DNA of 59,740 nt, taken from Actinomycetota bacterium. GTDB taxonomy: Bacteria; Actinomycetota; Coriobacteriia; Anaerosomatales; PHET01. A program made the translations under genes and the position numbers. Shown piece after piece: positions 34,126-43,443 of the stretch. The DNA lies in assembly GCA_029265315.1 (NCBI GenBank), contig JAJUJM010000012.1:1-59740 (forward strand), read 5' to 3'. The notes below the pieces were generated by a model that ran no database searches, was not told where the DNA came from, and was given only the letters and a program-made list of their open reading frames with translations. The first letter of the stretch is position 1. Each line of letters begins with the position of its first letter.

Positions 34126-35001
34126 CTACTTGCTCAGCGGCACGAAGCCCTGATCGGCGACGATCTTCTGACCTTCGGCGCCAAGGATCCAATCCACGTA
34201 CGCCTTGGCCACACCCGTGGGCTCGCCGTTGCTGTACATGTACAGGCCGCGAGAGAGCACGTAGCTGCCGTCAAGCGCTGTGTCGACCGAAGCTGCGACA
34301 CCGTCGACCTCGAGGACCTTGACATCAGGCGTCACGTAGCCAAGGCCGACGTAGCCGATAGCGTTCGGGTTGTTCTTGGTCTCGTCGATGATCGCCTGCG
34401 TGGAGGCAAGGAGCTTCGCCTCTTTGGCGTACTCGTTGTCCTCTCCGACGACTTCCTCCTTGAAGTACTCATAGGTGCCGGAGGAGCTGTCGCGCGACAG
34501 GAGCACGATTGGCGCGTCCGCTCCGCCGACGTCCTTCCAGTTCTTGATCTCGCCGCGGTAGATCTTGCCGAGCTGCTCCAGCGTCAGGCCAGTCACGGTG
34601 TTCGCGGGATTCACGACCACAGCGATGCCGTCCTTGGCCACCTCGATCTCGAACGGAGAGATGCCCTTGCCTTCAGCCTCGGCCTTCTCCTCGTCCTTCA
34701 TCTGACGCGAGGCGTTGGCGAAGTCGACGGTGCCATTGATGAGCGCGGCGATACCGGTACCGGAACCGCCGCCCTTGATGGCGATCATGACGCCGGGGTT
34801 CTCGGTCTGGAAGACCTCAGCCCATGCCTGCGCCAAGTTCACCATGGTATCGGAGCCCTCGATGTTGATCGAACCGGTCAGCTCCTCGCCGGCCGGCTCC
34901 TCGTCCACCGGCTTCTCGGTCGTCGCACCGCCACCGCAACCGACGAGTGCGAACGCGAGCGCTGCAGCAAGCCCGAGCGCGAGCCATTTCTTCGCCTTCA
35001 C
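34126..35001 (-). CDS. pstS: Phosphate-binding lipoprotein PstS
   Basis: 291 aa from GTG at 35001, with GGTGAGG 8-9 nt upstream; a GTG at 35007 lies too close to that site. A lipoprotein signal peptide ends in LVGC, so the mature protein is lipid-anchored outside the membrane. Phosphate-binding segments are visible: INIEGSDTM, KGGGSGTGIAALINGTVDFA, SRDSSSGTYEYF and NAIGYVGLGY. It captures phosphate for PstCAB. It is the first gene of the operon and is divergent from the PhoP-like regulator, across a putative Pho box. Confidence 0.95.
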   Translation of the reverse strand: MKAKKWLALGLAAALAFALVGCGGGATTEKPVDEEPAGEELTGSINIEGSDTMVNLAQAWAEVFQTENPGVMIAIKGGGSGTGIAALINGTVDFANASRQMKDEEKAEAEGKGISPFEIEVAKDGIAVVVNPANTVTGLTLEQLGKIYRGEIKNWKDVGGADAPIVLLSRDSSSGTYEYFKEEVVGEDNEYAKEAKLLASTQAIIDETKNNPNAIGYVGLGYVTPDVKVLEVDGVAASVDTALDGSYVLSRGLYMYSNGEPTGVAKAYVDWILGAEGQKIVADQGFVPLSK

Positions 35002-35121
35002 TGGCACTACCTCACCTTCAGTGTCGTGGAAGCGGACTCAAAGCCCGCCGGACCGTCTGCGGACCCATCGTCCGCCGAGGGTCATGCTAGTAATGCGTAC
35101 AGGGCGGTTGGTTGCACGAAC

Positions 35122-35164
35122 GTAAACTCGTTGTGCACCCATGTAAAATGGATGTGAAACGCCT
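35122..35164. promoter_or_regulatory. Putative Pho box: 11-nt phased repeats between pstS and phoP-like gene
   Basis: GTAAA (35122), GTGCA (35133), GTAAA (35143) and GTGAA (35154) recur at steps of 11, 10 and 11 nt. This is the direct-repeat phasing used by PhoB/PhoP-type regulators. It is 62 nt before the response regulator and about 120 nt before pstS. Assignment is by pattern and position only. Confidence 0.5.
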
Positions 35165-35225
35165 CCCAAACCGACTTGGTGCGTGCCATCATGACGCCGT
35201 CCGTCACCCGACAAGGGAGCAGTCG

Positions 35226-35939
35226 ATGGCCACCATCCTCATAGTAGAGGACGACCCGATCATCCGGCAGACGGTTGAGTACGCGCTGCGGCGCGCGGGT
35301 TTCACCGTCCACTCCACCGGAGATGGCAGCGCCGCCCTCGAGCTTGCCGAGAAAGTCGCCCCGGAGCTGGTCCTGCTCGACTTGATGCTTCCGGGAACCG
35401 ACGGCTATGAGATCGCCGAGAAGCTCAGGGCTACCGACCACGAGACGGCGATCATCATGGTCACCGCTCTCGACACGGAGCGCGACAAGGTCCGCGGCTT
35501 GGACGCCGGGGCTGACGACTACATAACCAAGCCCTTCTCCATGGAAGAGCTGCTTGCGCGCGTGCGCGCGAACCTGCGTCGCGTCAGGGCCCGTGAGACC
35601 CTCGCGGACGACCGCCGGATAGAGGTGGGCGACCTCGTGATCGAACCGCGGAGTTTCCGAGCTTCGGTGGCCGGACGTCCAGCGCGACTGCGCCTGAAGG
35701 AATTCCAGCTGCTGCTCACGTTGGCCAAGCGTGCAGGCGAGTTGTGCACCCGACAGGTCCTCGCCGAGGAGGTGTGGGGCTATGAGCACCTCCCCTCGTC
35801 CCGCACGATCGATGTCCACATCCGGCGGTTGCGCCAGGCGGTCGAGGACCCGTCTGACTACATCTACATCCACACGGTCCACGGTATGGGGTATCGGTTC
35901 GAGCCGGTGTTGAAGTCGACCGTCGAGGCGTCCGGGTGA
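35226..35939 (+). CDS. PhoP/PhoB-like OmpR-family response regulator
   Basis: 237 aa from an ATG with AAGGGAG upstream. Receiver domain (1-120): acidic pocket in IVEDD, phospho-acceptor Asp in LLDLMLPGTDGYE, Thr in VTALD and Lys in ITKPF. Winged-helix DNA-binding domain (about 135-230): LRLKEFQLLLTLAKRAGELC, then TIDVHIRRLRQAVEDP and VHGMGYRFEP. Its position beside pstS and its coupled sensor kinase make it the likely phosphate regulator. It probably binds the repeats just upstream, controlling itself and pstSCAB. Confidence 0.92.
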   Translation: MATILIVEDDPIIRQTVEYALRRAGFTVHSTGDGSAALELAEKVAPELVLLDLMLPGTDGYEIAEKLRATDHETAIIMVTALDTERDKVRGLDAGADDYITKPFSMEELLARVRANLRRVRARETLADDRRIEVGDLVIEPRSFRASVAGRPARLRLKEFQLLLTLAKRAGELCTRQVLAEEVWGYEHLPSSRTIDVHIRRLRQAVEDPSDYIYIHTVHGMGYRFEPVLKSTVEASG

Positions 35940-37699
35940 CACGGATAAACCGATTCGCAGGCTCTTTCCTCTTCCGTCTGGCGGTCGGATACGTTCTCGT
36001 CGCGGTGATCTTCGCCGCGGCCTGGGTCTGGTCGCTGTATGGCCCTCTGACCGAAGCCATGCTCCGGCAGCAGCAGCGCAACCTGACAGCCGTCGCGCAG
36101 TCCGCCGCATTGCTCGCGGCGGAGACGGACTCCACCCCTCAGGAACTTGCGAACCGCCTCGTGACCCGGACCGACCTGCGTCTGACGATCGTCGGCAGCG
36201 ACGGCGTCGTCCTCGCGGACTCGGAGTACCCCCCTTCTGAGATGGAGAACCACGGTCAGCGTCCGGAGATACGCGCAGCTCTCGCCGGCGAGGTCGGAGT
36301 CGACCGGCGCGTGTCACGGACCGCGGGCATCGAGGAGATCTATGTCGCCGTGCCGAGCTCTCTTGACGGCCGCAAGATCGCCTTGCGCGTGAGCCAGCCG
36401 CTTTCCGAGATCGAGGATGCGGCCTCGCGTTCCAGGCGTTTCGGGCTCGGGTTGCTCGCCGTTGCGCTACTCATCGCCGCGGGAGTGGCGTTCTATGCCG
36501 CTCGCGCTGCGACGGGACCGGTCAAGCAGCTCTCTGACATAGCCGAACGCATGGCCGCCGGCAACCTGAACGTCGACGTCCCTGCGGTGCCCGCGGACCT
36601 GACGCCTCTCGCGGACGCGCTGTCGACACTCCGGGCCCAGATGCGCTCACGACTGGACGCGCTCGAGACCGAGCGCCGCACTCTGCGGGCCGCCCTAGAT
36701 GGGCTGGGCGATGCCGTGCTGCTTGTGGACGGTGAGACGATCGTACTCGCGAACAAGGAGACGGCGCGCCTGTTCCGTGCTCCCGCACGAGGGTGGGTGG
36801 GCACGAGAATCGACGAATCGGGGCTGCCCGCCACGCTGCTCGAGGCGGTGCGCTCCCGACTCGATTCGCTCAACCCTTCGGTCGTCGAACTCCCCACTGA
36901 TCCCACCGGCAGGACGTGGCGTGTCTTCGTCGCTCCACTTCCCGGAACCGACGATGGCGCCTCGCGCACCATCGTCGTCATCAGCGACGTGACCGAACGC
37001 GCACGGGTCGATCGCGTACGCCGGGACTTCGTGGCCAATGCGAGTCATGAGCTCAAGACGCCCGTGGCCGGCATCCGTCTGCTGGCCGAGTCAGCAGAGA
37101 CCGCCGCGGCCGACGGTGACGCGGAGCAGGCGCTCATCTTCACACGACAGATCGAGGCAGAGACCGAGCGCCTCCAGCGGCTGGTGAGCGACCTGCTGGA
37201 CCTGTCCCGCCTCGAAGCAGCGCCTGCCCCGGACGCTCTGGCTGACGTCCGTGTCGCCGTCGATCGCGCAGTCGTTTCACATCGGACCGCAGCGGCTCGT
37301 AAGGAGTTGGAGCTCACCGCCGACTTCGATTCCGTACGCGGCCGCGACGTGTTCGTGCGCGCTGACCCGACCGACCTGGCCATCGCTCTGGACAACCTGC
37401 TCGACAACGCGATCGCCTACACCGATTCGGGCGGTGTGAATGTCGATGTCAGAATCGTGGACGACCACGTGGCCATACGAGTGTCCGACACCGGATGCGG
37501 TATCCCCGCCGAACACCAACCACGGGTGTTCGAACGCTTCTACCGCGTGGACAGGGGGCGCTCCCGGGACGCTGGCGGCACCGGGCTCGGGCTCGCGCTC
37601 GTTCGGCATGTGGTGGAACGGTCCGGCGGAACGGTGACTCTGGAGTCAGCAGTGGGTGAGGGCTCCATGTTCACGCTCATGCTTCCGCGCGCCACGTAG
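35936..37699 (+). CDS. PhoR-like sensor histidine kinase
   Basis: 587 aa; the GTG overlaps the regulator's stop by 4 nt. First span about residues 14-34, an extracytoplasmic sensor domain about 35-160, second span about 170-190, then a HAMP (about 190-245), a PAS-like domain (about 250-355) and the kinase core. The phospho-acceptor His is in FVANASHELKTPVAG. N, G1, F and G2 boxes are seen in LLDNAIAYTDSGG, VSDTGCGIP, VFERFYRVD and GGTGLGLALVRHV. This layout is PhoR/ResE-like, and it would phosphorylate the adjacent regulator. Its end overlaps the convergent PAP2 gene by 23 nt. Confidence 0.92.
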   Translation: MTRINRFAGSFLFRLAVGYVLVAVIFAAAWVWSLYGPLTEAMLRQQQRNLTAVAQSAALLAAETDSTPQELANRLVTRTDLRLTIVGSDGVVLADSEYPPSEMENHGQRPEIRAALAGEVGVDRRVSRTAGIEEIYVAVPSSLDGRKIALRVSQPLSEIEDAASRSRRFGLGLLAVALLIAAGVAFYAARAATGPVKQLSDIAERMAAGNLNVDVPAVPADLTPLADALSTLRAQMRSRLDALETERRTLRAALDGLGDAVLLVDGETIVLANKETARLFRAPARGWVGTRIDESGLPATLLEAVRSRLDSLNPSVVELPTDPTGRTWRVFVAPLPGTDDGASRTIVVISDVTERARVDRVRRDFVANASHELKTPVAGIRLLAESAETAAADGDAEQALIFTRQIEAETERLQRLVSDLLDLSRLEAAPAPDALADVRVAVDRAVVSHRTAAARKELELTADFDSVRGRDVFVRADPTDLAIALDNLLDNAIAYTDSGGVNVDVRIVDDHVAIRVSDTGCGIPAEHQPRVFERFYRVDRGRSRDAGGTGLGLALVRHVVERSGGTVTLESAVGEGSMFTLMLPRAT

Positions 37700-38306
37700 C
37701 CCCCGCCCAGACCACACACGCCGACCAAGCCCCCGCAAGCAGCAGTGCCGCCACCACGTCTGTCGGCCAGTGCACCCCCAGGTACACTCTCGAGAACCCT
37801 ACGAGCGCCGGATAGACAAGCGCCACCAGCAGCCCCATAGCCCGTGCTCGCCGCGGCGCGTGGGCAAGTGCCAGAAGAAGCACGGCTGCCAGACAAGCCG
37901 ATGCTACGGCGTGACCGGACGGAAACGCCTCTGAGGCAGGCAACGGCGTGAGCGCTGAGGCCGCGGGTGGTCGAACGCGCCCGATGAGCGTCTTCAGCAC
38001 CGTGGACAGCGCAACGCCCCCTGCCAAGATGACCACGGAGACGGCGGCATCTCGTCGTCGCCCCGTGAAGAGCAGCAGCGCGACGACGAGAGCGGTCCCG
38101 GCGGCGACGAACCACCAGCCGCCGGTCCGCGTCATGAGCAGCATGAATCGGCTCAATACCGGACTGCGCAGCGCTCGCACAGCCACCAACAGCTGTGCGT
38201 CGATCACGTCGGTGATGCCCAGGGACACGAGTCCCATCAACACCGCGGATCCCAGTGCGCACATCAGCCCGCAAGCGAAGACGAAGGTCCGGGCACAGCG
38301 GCTCAC
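37677..38306 (-). CDS. PAP2 family phosphatase
   Basis: 209 aa from the GTG at 38306, with AAGGTG 6 nt upstream (GTG 38315 is an alternative). About five or six spans. The phosphatidic acid phosphatase motifs are complete: KTLIGRVRPP, PSGHA and SRVYLGVHWPTDV. These membrane enzymes dephosphorylate lipid phosphates such as phosphatidate or undecaprenyl diphosphate. It is placed directly after the pyrophosphatase gene and tail-to-tail with phoR, within the phosphate island. Confidence 0.9.
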   Translation of the reverse strand: MSRCARTFVFACGLMCALGSAVLMGLVSLGITDVIDAQLLVAVRALRSPVLSRFMLLMTRTGGWWFVAAGTALVVALLLFTGRRRDAAVSVVILAGGVALSTVLKTLIGRVRPPAASALTPLPASEAFPSGHAVASACLAAVLLLALAHAPRRARAMGLLVALVYPALVGFSRVYLGVHWPTDVVAALLLAGAWSACVVWAGATWRAEA

Positions 38307-38340
38307 GCGACGCACCTTTCGACCGAGTGCCCGGGTCAGA

Positions 38341-39975
38341 TCACGCCCCCGACGCTTCAACGAGCCGGGCTGCGACCTGTTTCTTGCGAGAGAGCACACC
38401 AGGCATCCAGACACTGCCGCTGGCCAACGACACACCGAGCGCGCGCTCGGCCAGGCGCACCTTGCCCGTCGCGAACACCTCCGAGCCTTCGCGCACGATG
38501 TCGGTGGCCATCAAGACCGCGAGGTGGTGACCGCCATCAAGCCGCATCGCTTCGAGCGCGGCCCGGACCTCGTCGGCGTGCTCCATCAATTCGGTCAGAT
38601 CGACGCTCTCGTACTGAGCGATCGCCACGTCCACATCACCGGCGCGGTACTGCTTGACGTCAGAACTCACCACTTCGGCTGCGGAGAAGGGTCTGCCCGC
38701 GCTCCGCGCGCGGAAGAGCTCCATGCCGAACTCCATAGGGTCGACCCCGACGATCCCGGACAGCCGCTCGCACACCTCACGGTCAAGCGGCGCCGTGGTC
38801 GGCGACTTGAGAAGGACGGTGTCGGTGAGCACAGCGGCGAGGAGCACCCCTGCAAGCGCCTCGGGAACCTCGACACCGAGCATCTGGAAGCGCGTCGCGA
38901 CGATCGTGGCCGTGGAGCCCACGGGCAGGTTCAGGAACAGTATCGGCCCGGCCGTCTGGACGTCCCCCACACGGTGGTGGTCGACGATCTCGACGACGGC
39001 GGCGTCTTCGATGCCCACCGCGGACTGCGAGGACTCATTGTGGTCTACGAGGATGACGCGACGACGAATCCCCCGAGCGAGATCGGTGCGCGTGAGCATG
39101 CCGAGCACCTCGCCGCCCTCACCGGTCACCACCGCCTCGCGGTGCACGCTCGCGAGCAGGTCCTCGGCTGCTTCCGAGAGCAACGTCTCCGGCCCGACCG
39201 TGAGCACGTCGGTGTCCATGAGGTCACCCACCGCCTGCGACAACGACACGAGACGTGCTGCGCTGTACGTGTCGTGCGCGGTGACGATGACGCTCGCGTT
39301 CTTCGTACGAGCAAGCTCGACCACCTCGTCGGAGGGGCGTGCGCCGGTGGTGACGACGAGACACGCCGCACCCGACTCGAGCGCGAGCGGCTGCGAGCGC
39401 AGGCGGTCCCCCAGGATCACCACGTCGCCCGGTTTGATGCGTGCTGCCATCGTCTGCGGCTCAGCTGCACCGATCAACACGCCGTCTGAGACCACCGAGT
39501 CAGGCGAGCCCGCCAACACCTCGCCGTCCAGTACGCGCGCGAGCTGCTCAACCGTCACCGGCATCCTCGCGAATCCCGCAAGCTCGGTTTCTTCGATGTA
39601 GCGCTCGGCCAGGAGCCTTTGACTCACGAGACCGACGAGTGTGCCGTCTCGATCGACAACGGGCAGCGCACGCACGTCACGCTCGCGCATGAGACGACCG
39701 GCGGTGAGCATCGCCTCGGTGGGCTCGATTATGACCGCGCCCTCGGTCATCACGTCACGCACCCGGGTGCGGACGTGCGGGATCTCTTGGGGCAGCTCGA
39801 CACCGAAGCGTTCGAAGACCCAGCGAGTCTCGGCGGGCACGGGGCCCAGCCGCGCCGGGACATACACGTTGTCGGGGTCAGTCAGGTTCTTCAGGTGCGC
39901 GTATGCGACGGCAGAACAGATCGAATCGTTGTCGGGATTGCGGTGCCCGAAGACGAGAACGGGGCCCACGGTCAT
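38341..39975 (-). CDS. CBS/DRTGG-containing manganese-dependent inorganic pyrophosphatase
   Basis: 544 aa, family II (DHH) pyrophosphatase with a regulatory insert. The N-terminal DHH motifs FGHRNPDNDSICSA and, after the insert, VDHHRVGD are present. The insert (about residues 70-300) has CBS domains (RVRDVMTEGAVII and DLMDTDVLTVGP) flanking a DRTGG domain. The C-terminal DHHA2 domain includes SRKKQVA. Established knowledge: such CBS-PPases are inhibited or activated by AMP, ADP or Ap4A. It hydrolyses diphosphate to two phosphates, tying energy state to phosphate supply. It is probably co-transcribed with the PAP2 gene. Confidence 0.92.
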   Translation of the reverse strand: MTVGPVLVFGHRNPDNDSICSAVAYAHLKNLTDPDNVYVPARLGPVPAETRWVFERFGVELPQEIPHVRTRVRDVMTEGAVIIEPTEAMLTAGRLMRERDVRALPVVDRDGTLVGLVSQRLLAERYIEETELAGFARMPVTVEQLARVLDGEVLAGSPDSVVSDGVLIGAAEPQTMAARIKPGDVVILGDRLRSQPLALESGAACLVVTTGARPSDEVVELARTKNASVIVTAHDTYSAARLVSLSQAVGDLMDTDVLTVGPETLLSEAAEDLLASVHREAVVTGEGGEVLGMLTRTDLARGIRRRVILVDHNESSQSAVGIEDAAVVEIVDHHRVGDVQTAGPILFLNLPVGSTATIVATRFQMLGVEVPEALAGVLLAAVLTDTVLLKSPTTAPLDREVCERLSGIVGVDPMEFGMELFRARSAGRPFSAAEVVSSDVKQYRAGDVDVAIAQYESVDLTELMEHADEVRAALEAMRLDGGHHLAVLMATDIVREGSEVFATGKVRLAERALGVSLASGSVWMPGVLSRKKQVAARLVEASGA

Positions 39976-40009
39976 CCTCCTATCGCGCGACGTGCGCTGG
40001 CACGCGCTG

Positions 40010-42331
40010 CTACTGACGGACCTTCACGATGGGAGCGTACCCGACGAGCAGCTTCTTCGTCTCGCCGGTCCGCTCGAACCGCACGACCATCTGGTCGCCG
40101 CTCATCTCGCGCACGACGCCGCGACCGAACACCTTGTGGTCGATGACGTCGCCGACAGCGAAGCTCTCCGCCCGCGCCGCGGGCTGCTTCGCCGCGCTAC
40201 CCTCTGTGCCGAAGCCGGCGCCGCCCACCCGGCGGCCTGTGCCTCCACCGAAGCCCGCACCGCCATGCGGCGCCCCGGACCCGAAGACGCGCCCCTCGCG
40301 ACCGCCGCTGCCCGCGCCGTGCCCGAACGCCGAGCGCCGGTCGCCTCGCTTGGCCCAACCCATGCCCTCGAAGCCGGACGAGCCGACCCCGGAGACCTCG
40401 ACGTGCTCGGACGGGATCTCGCCCAGGAAGCGCGACGGCGGGTTGTGTTGCGTCGATCCGAAGATCGAGCGCGAGTGCGTGTGCGTCAGGTACAGCCGCT
40501 CGCGTGCGCGCGTGATGGCGACGTAGGCCAGTCGACGCTCCTCCTCCAGGCCCTCCGGGTCGAACATCGAGTTCGCGTGAGGGAAGAGCGACTCCTCCAT
40601 GCCGACGACGAACACCACGGGGAACTCGAGCCCTTTGGCCGTGTGTACGGTCATGAGCGTGACGTAGTCCTCGGCGCCCTCCTCGAGCATGTCGAGGTCG
40701 GTACGCAGCGCAAGCCACTCCATGAATGCGGGCAGACTCGCCTCATCGTGACTCGCCGCGAACTCAGAGACGACGGTCAGGAACTCGCGCACGTTGTCCG
40801 CGCGTCCCAGGGACTCCTCGGTGCGTTCGGCCTCGTAGGCGGCTATGATGCCGCTCTTGTCGATGATCATCTCGACGACGTCACGCAGGTCGCCTTCAAG
40901 CTCACGCATCTCGTCGAGCAGGGAGTTGAACGCCGCGAGCTTCGCGCACATGGCCGCGTTCAGGCATCCGCCTAACGCCAGCTCATCGCGCATCGCCGCC
41001 TCGAGCCCGATGCCCTTCTCGCGCGCGAGCCCGACCACGCGCTCGACCGTCGTCTCGCCGATGCCGCGCTTCGGGGTGTTGATGATGCGACGCAGCGAGA
41101 CCTCGTCGGCCGGGTTCACGATGACCTTCAGGTACGCTGTCACGTCCCGGATCTCAGCCCGGTCGAAGAAGCGCGTCCCGCCCACGATGCGGTACGGGAC
41201 GCCGGCACGCAGAAACGCGTCCTCGATCGAACGCGACTGCGCGTTGGTGCGGTAGAAGACGGCGATGTCGCGATAGCGTCTGTGCTCGGTGCGGCCCAGT
41301 CGCTCGATCTCGCCGGCGATGAAGCGCGCCTCGTCACGCTCGTCGCTGGCCAGATAGCTTGAGATCTTCTCGCCTTCGGCGTTTCTCGTGTAAAGCGTCT
41401 TGGGCTTGCGGTTCTGGTTGTTGGCGACGACGGCGTTGGCGGCCATGAGGATGCGCGCGGTGGAGCGGTAGTTCTCCTCGAGTTTGACGACCTTGGCCTC
41501 AGGGTAGTCGTGCTCGAACTCGAGGATGTTGCGGATGTCGGCCCCGCGCCAGGAGTAGATCGACTGGTCGTCGTCGCCAACCACCATGAGGTTGCGGTGC
41601 TTCGCGGCGAGCAGCGAGGTGATCGCGTACTGCGCGTGGTTCGTGTCCTGGTACTCGTCCACGCTGATGTAGCGGAAGCGGTCCTGGTAGGCATCGAGCA
41701 CCCGGGGGTGCTCCGACAGGAGCTTGTGCGCGTTCACGAGCAGGTCGTCGAAGTCCATCGCGTTGTTGGCCTTCAGGCGCCGCTGGTATAGCGGGTAGAC
41801 CTTCGCTGCGGCCTTGTCGAGCGGCGAGAACACCTTCGCCTCGAACTCCACAGGGCCGACGAGCTCGTTCTTGGCCGCCGAGATACGGCCGCGGGCCGAG
41901 TTGAGCGGGAAGCGCTTCTCGTCAAGCTCCAGCTCGCGCATGACCTCACGGAACAGACGCTTGCTGTCATCGTCGTCGTAGATGGTGAAGTTCGAGGTGA
42001 AGCCGAGCAGATGACCGTCGGCGCGCAGCATCCGCACGCACATCGCATGGAACGTGAGCACCCACATCGAGCGCGGGTCCCACGGCGCACCGATGCCGCC
42101 GAGCAGGCGTCCCAGCCGATCGCGCATCTCGGCGGCGGCCTTGTTCGTGAAGGTGATGGCGAGGATCTCGGCCGGACTCACAGCCAGGTCAGCCACGAGA
42201 TGCGCGATGCGGTACGTCAGCACACGCGTCTTGCCGCTTCCGGCACCGGCAAGGACCAGGAGCGGCCCTTCAGTGGTCTCGACGGCTTGGCGCTGTGCGG
42301 GGTTGAGTGAGGTGAGATCGAGGTGGCTCAT
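40010..42331 (-). CDS. pcrA: UvrD/PcrA-type DNA helicase
   Basis: 773 aa, superfamily 1A. It starts with LDLTSLNPAQRQAVETTEG (Q motif), then Walker A GAGSGKT, ITFTNKAAAEMRDR, DEYQDTNHAQY, DDDQSIYSWRGA, VYRTNAQSR-like FYRTNAQSRSIE, and the late MTVHTAKGLEFPVVFV and RRLAYVAITRARE. The C-terminus has a glycine-rich linker of about 50 residues, then a conserved tail (GDVIDHKVFGRGVV) used by PcrA to contact RNA polymerase. It acts in nucleotide excision repair and replication restart. TACACT lies 9 nt before the ATG with no ribosome site, and the 36 extra upstream codons are rejected. Confidence 0.95.
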   Translation of the reverse strand: MSHLDLTSLNPAQRQAVETTEGPLLVLAGAGSGKTRVLTYRIAHLVADLAVSPAEILAITFTNKAAAEMRDRLGRLLGGIGAPWDPRSMWVLTFHAMCVRMLRADGHLLGFTSNFTIYDDDDSKRLFREVMRELELDEKRFPLNSARGRISAAKNELVGPVEFEAKVFSPLDKAAAKVYPLYQRRLKANNAMDFDDLLVNAHKLLSEHPRVLDAYQDRFRYISVDEYQDTNHAQYAITSLLAAKHRNLMVVGDDDQSIYSWRGADIRNILEFEHDYPEAKVVKLEENYRSTARILMAANAVVANNQNRKPKTLYTRNAEGEKISSYLASDERDEARFIAGEIERLGRTEHRRYRDIAVFYRTNAQSRSIEDAFLRAGVPYRIVGGTRFFDRAEIRDVTAYLKVIVNPADEVSLRRIINTPKRGIGETTVERVVGLAREKGIGLEAAMRDELALGGCLNAAMCAKLAAFNSLLDEMRELEGDLRDVVEMIIDKSGIIAAYEAERTEESLGRADNVREFLTVVSEFAASHDEASLPAFMEWLALRTDLDMLEEGAEDYVTLMTVHTAKGLEFPVVFVVGMEESLFPHANSMFDPEGLEEERRLAYVAITRARERLYLTHTHSRSIFGSTQHNPPSRFLGEIPSEHVEVSGVGSSGFEGMGWAKRGDRRSAFGHGAGSGGREGRVFGSGAPHGGAGFGGGTGRRVGGAGFGTEGSAAKQPAARAESFAVGDVIDHKVFGRGVVREMSGDQMVVRFERTGETKKLLVGYAPIVKVRQ

Positions 42332-42340
42332 AGGCGAGGT

Positions 42341-42346
42341 AGTGTA
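42341..42346 (-). promoter_or_regulatory. -10 element close to the pcrA start
   Basis: TACACT followed by nine nucleotides and the ATG at 42331. No Shine-Dalgarno is present, consistent with a leaderless or nearly leaderless mRNA. Confidence 0.45.
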
Positions 42347-42387
42347 GCACGGGCGCGCAGGCTCGAAGCGCCGCCATGAGCACCCCT

Positions 42388-42591
42388 CTACTTCACGAAC
42401 TTGATCATCGAGAAGCCGCCCTCGTCCTTCCTGAGACACTCGTGATGGGTGACCCTACGCTCTCCGGCGACGATCTGGACGTTGCCGCAACGTTCGCACG
42501 CCACCTTGTGACAGACGGAGCACTCGCCCAAACGCCGTGCGTCGGTGGCGCCACAGTGTGGGCAGATGTGGGCGAAGAGGTCGGACAACAC
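42388..42591 (-). CDS. Small zinc-ribbon protein
   Basis: 67 aa with three CxxC pairs: C10/C13, C24/C27 and C32/C35, plus H49, H50 and C52 later. It should bind one or two zinc ions. GGAGAAG abuts the GTG at 42591; a TTG at 42588 has better spacing. I do not recognise a named family. It lies after the chorismate mutase and DAHP synthase genes on the same strand with a 54-bp gap. Confidence 0.65.
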   Translation of the reverse strand: MLSDLFAHICPHCGATDARRLGECSVCHKVACERCGNVQIVAGERRVTHHECLRKDEGGFSMIKFVK

Positions 42592-42645
42592 CTTCTCCGG
42601 AGTACGGGAACACCGGGCGATCGACGGCCCCGGCGCCCGTGCGGG

Positions 42646-43443
42646 TCAGGTGAGCTTCTTGTCGACGGCAGCCGCCACTCTGGTCAGTTCGTCAACGAGG
42701 GCCCTTAATCCTTCTATATCCAAAGACTGAGGTCCGTCGCAGAGCGCCTCGCGAGGATTCGGGTGCACCTCGACCATGATGCCGTCCGCCCCGACCGCCA
42801 CTGCGGCACGGCTGATCGCCGGGACGAGGTCCGCACGGCCGGCCGGGTGGGACACGTCGACGATGATCGGCATGAGAGAGAGCGTCTTGACGACAGGCAC
42901 GGCCGTGATATCGAGCGTGAAGCGGGTCGTCGTCTCGAAGGTCCGGATGCCGCGCTCGCAGAAGATGACGTTCTCGTTGCCGTTCATGGTGATGTAGTTG
43001 CTCGCCTGCAGCCACTCGTCGATCGTGGCTGCCATGCCGCGCTTGAACACGACCGGCTTGCCGGAGTCCGCGGTGACCTCACCGATCTTGCGCAGCAGGC
43101 TGAAGTTGGCCATGTTGCGCGTGCCGATCTGAAGGATGTCGGCATACGCGTCGACGGTCTCGGCGTGCGCGGAGTCCGTGACCTCGGTGACGATCATGAG
43201 GCCGTACTCGTCAGCGGCCTCGCGCATGATCTTGAGGCCCTCCTCCTCAAGCCCTTGGAACGAGAACGGCGACGTGCGCGGCTTGTACGCGCCTCCGCGC
43301 ATGACCTTGATGCCGAGCTCTTTGAGGACCGCCGCGACCTCACGCATCTGCTCGCGGCTCTCCACCGAGCACGGCCCCGCGATGATGGAGACCGCGCCGT
43401 CGCGAGTCACCGCCCCGATGGCACGGGCGTCTTGGGCGGCCAT
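42646..43443 (-). CDS. aroF: 3-deoxy-7-phosphoheptulonate synthase (DAHP synthase, type I-beta)
   Basis: 265 aa, first enzyme of the shikimate pathway (PEP plus erythrose 4-phosphate). Family features are [46 protein letters not shown] and [19 protein letters not shown]. It lacks the N-terminal ACT-like regulatory domain of Thermotoga enzymes and the E. coli extension. It lies downstream of the chorismate mutase gene with a 1-nt overlap, so allosteric control may come through a complex with that separate chorismate mutase, as known for related I-beta enzymes. Confidence 0.94.
   Translation of the reverse strand: MAAQDARAIGAVTRDGAVSIIAGPCSVESREQMREVAAVLKELGIKVMRGGAYKPRTSPFSFQGLEEEGLKIMREAADEYGLMIVTEVTDSAHAETVDAYADILQIGTRNMANFSLLRKIGEVTADSGKPVVFKRGMAATIDEWLQASNYITMNGNENVIFCERGIRTFETTTRFTLDITAVPVVKTLSLMPIIVDVSHPAGRADLVPAISRAAVAVGADGIMVEVHPNPREALCDGPQSLDIEGLRALVDELTRVAAAVDKKLT

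Noticed and set aside
37948-39489. 513-codon open frame on the + strand
   Set aside because: It is antisense to the PAP2 and pyrophosphatase genes, which carry full catalytic motifs.
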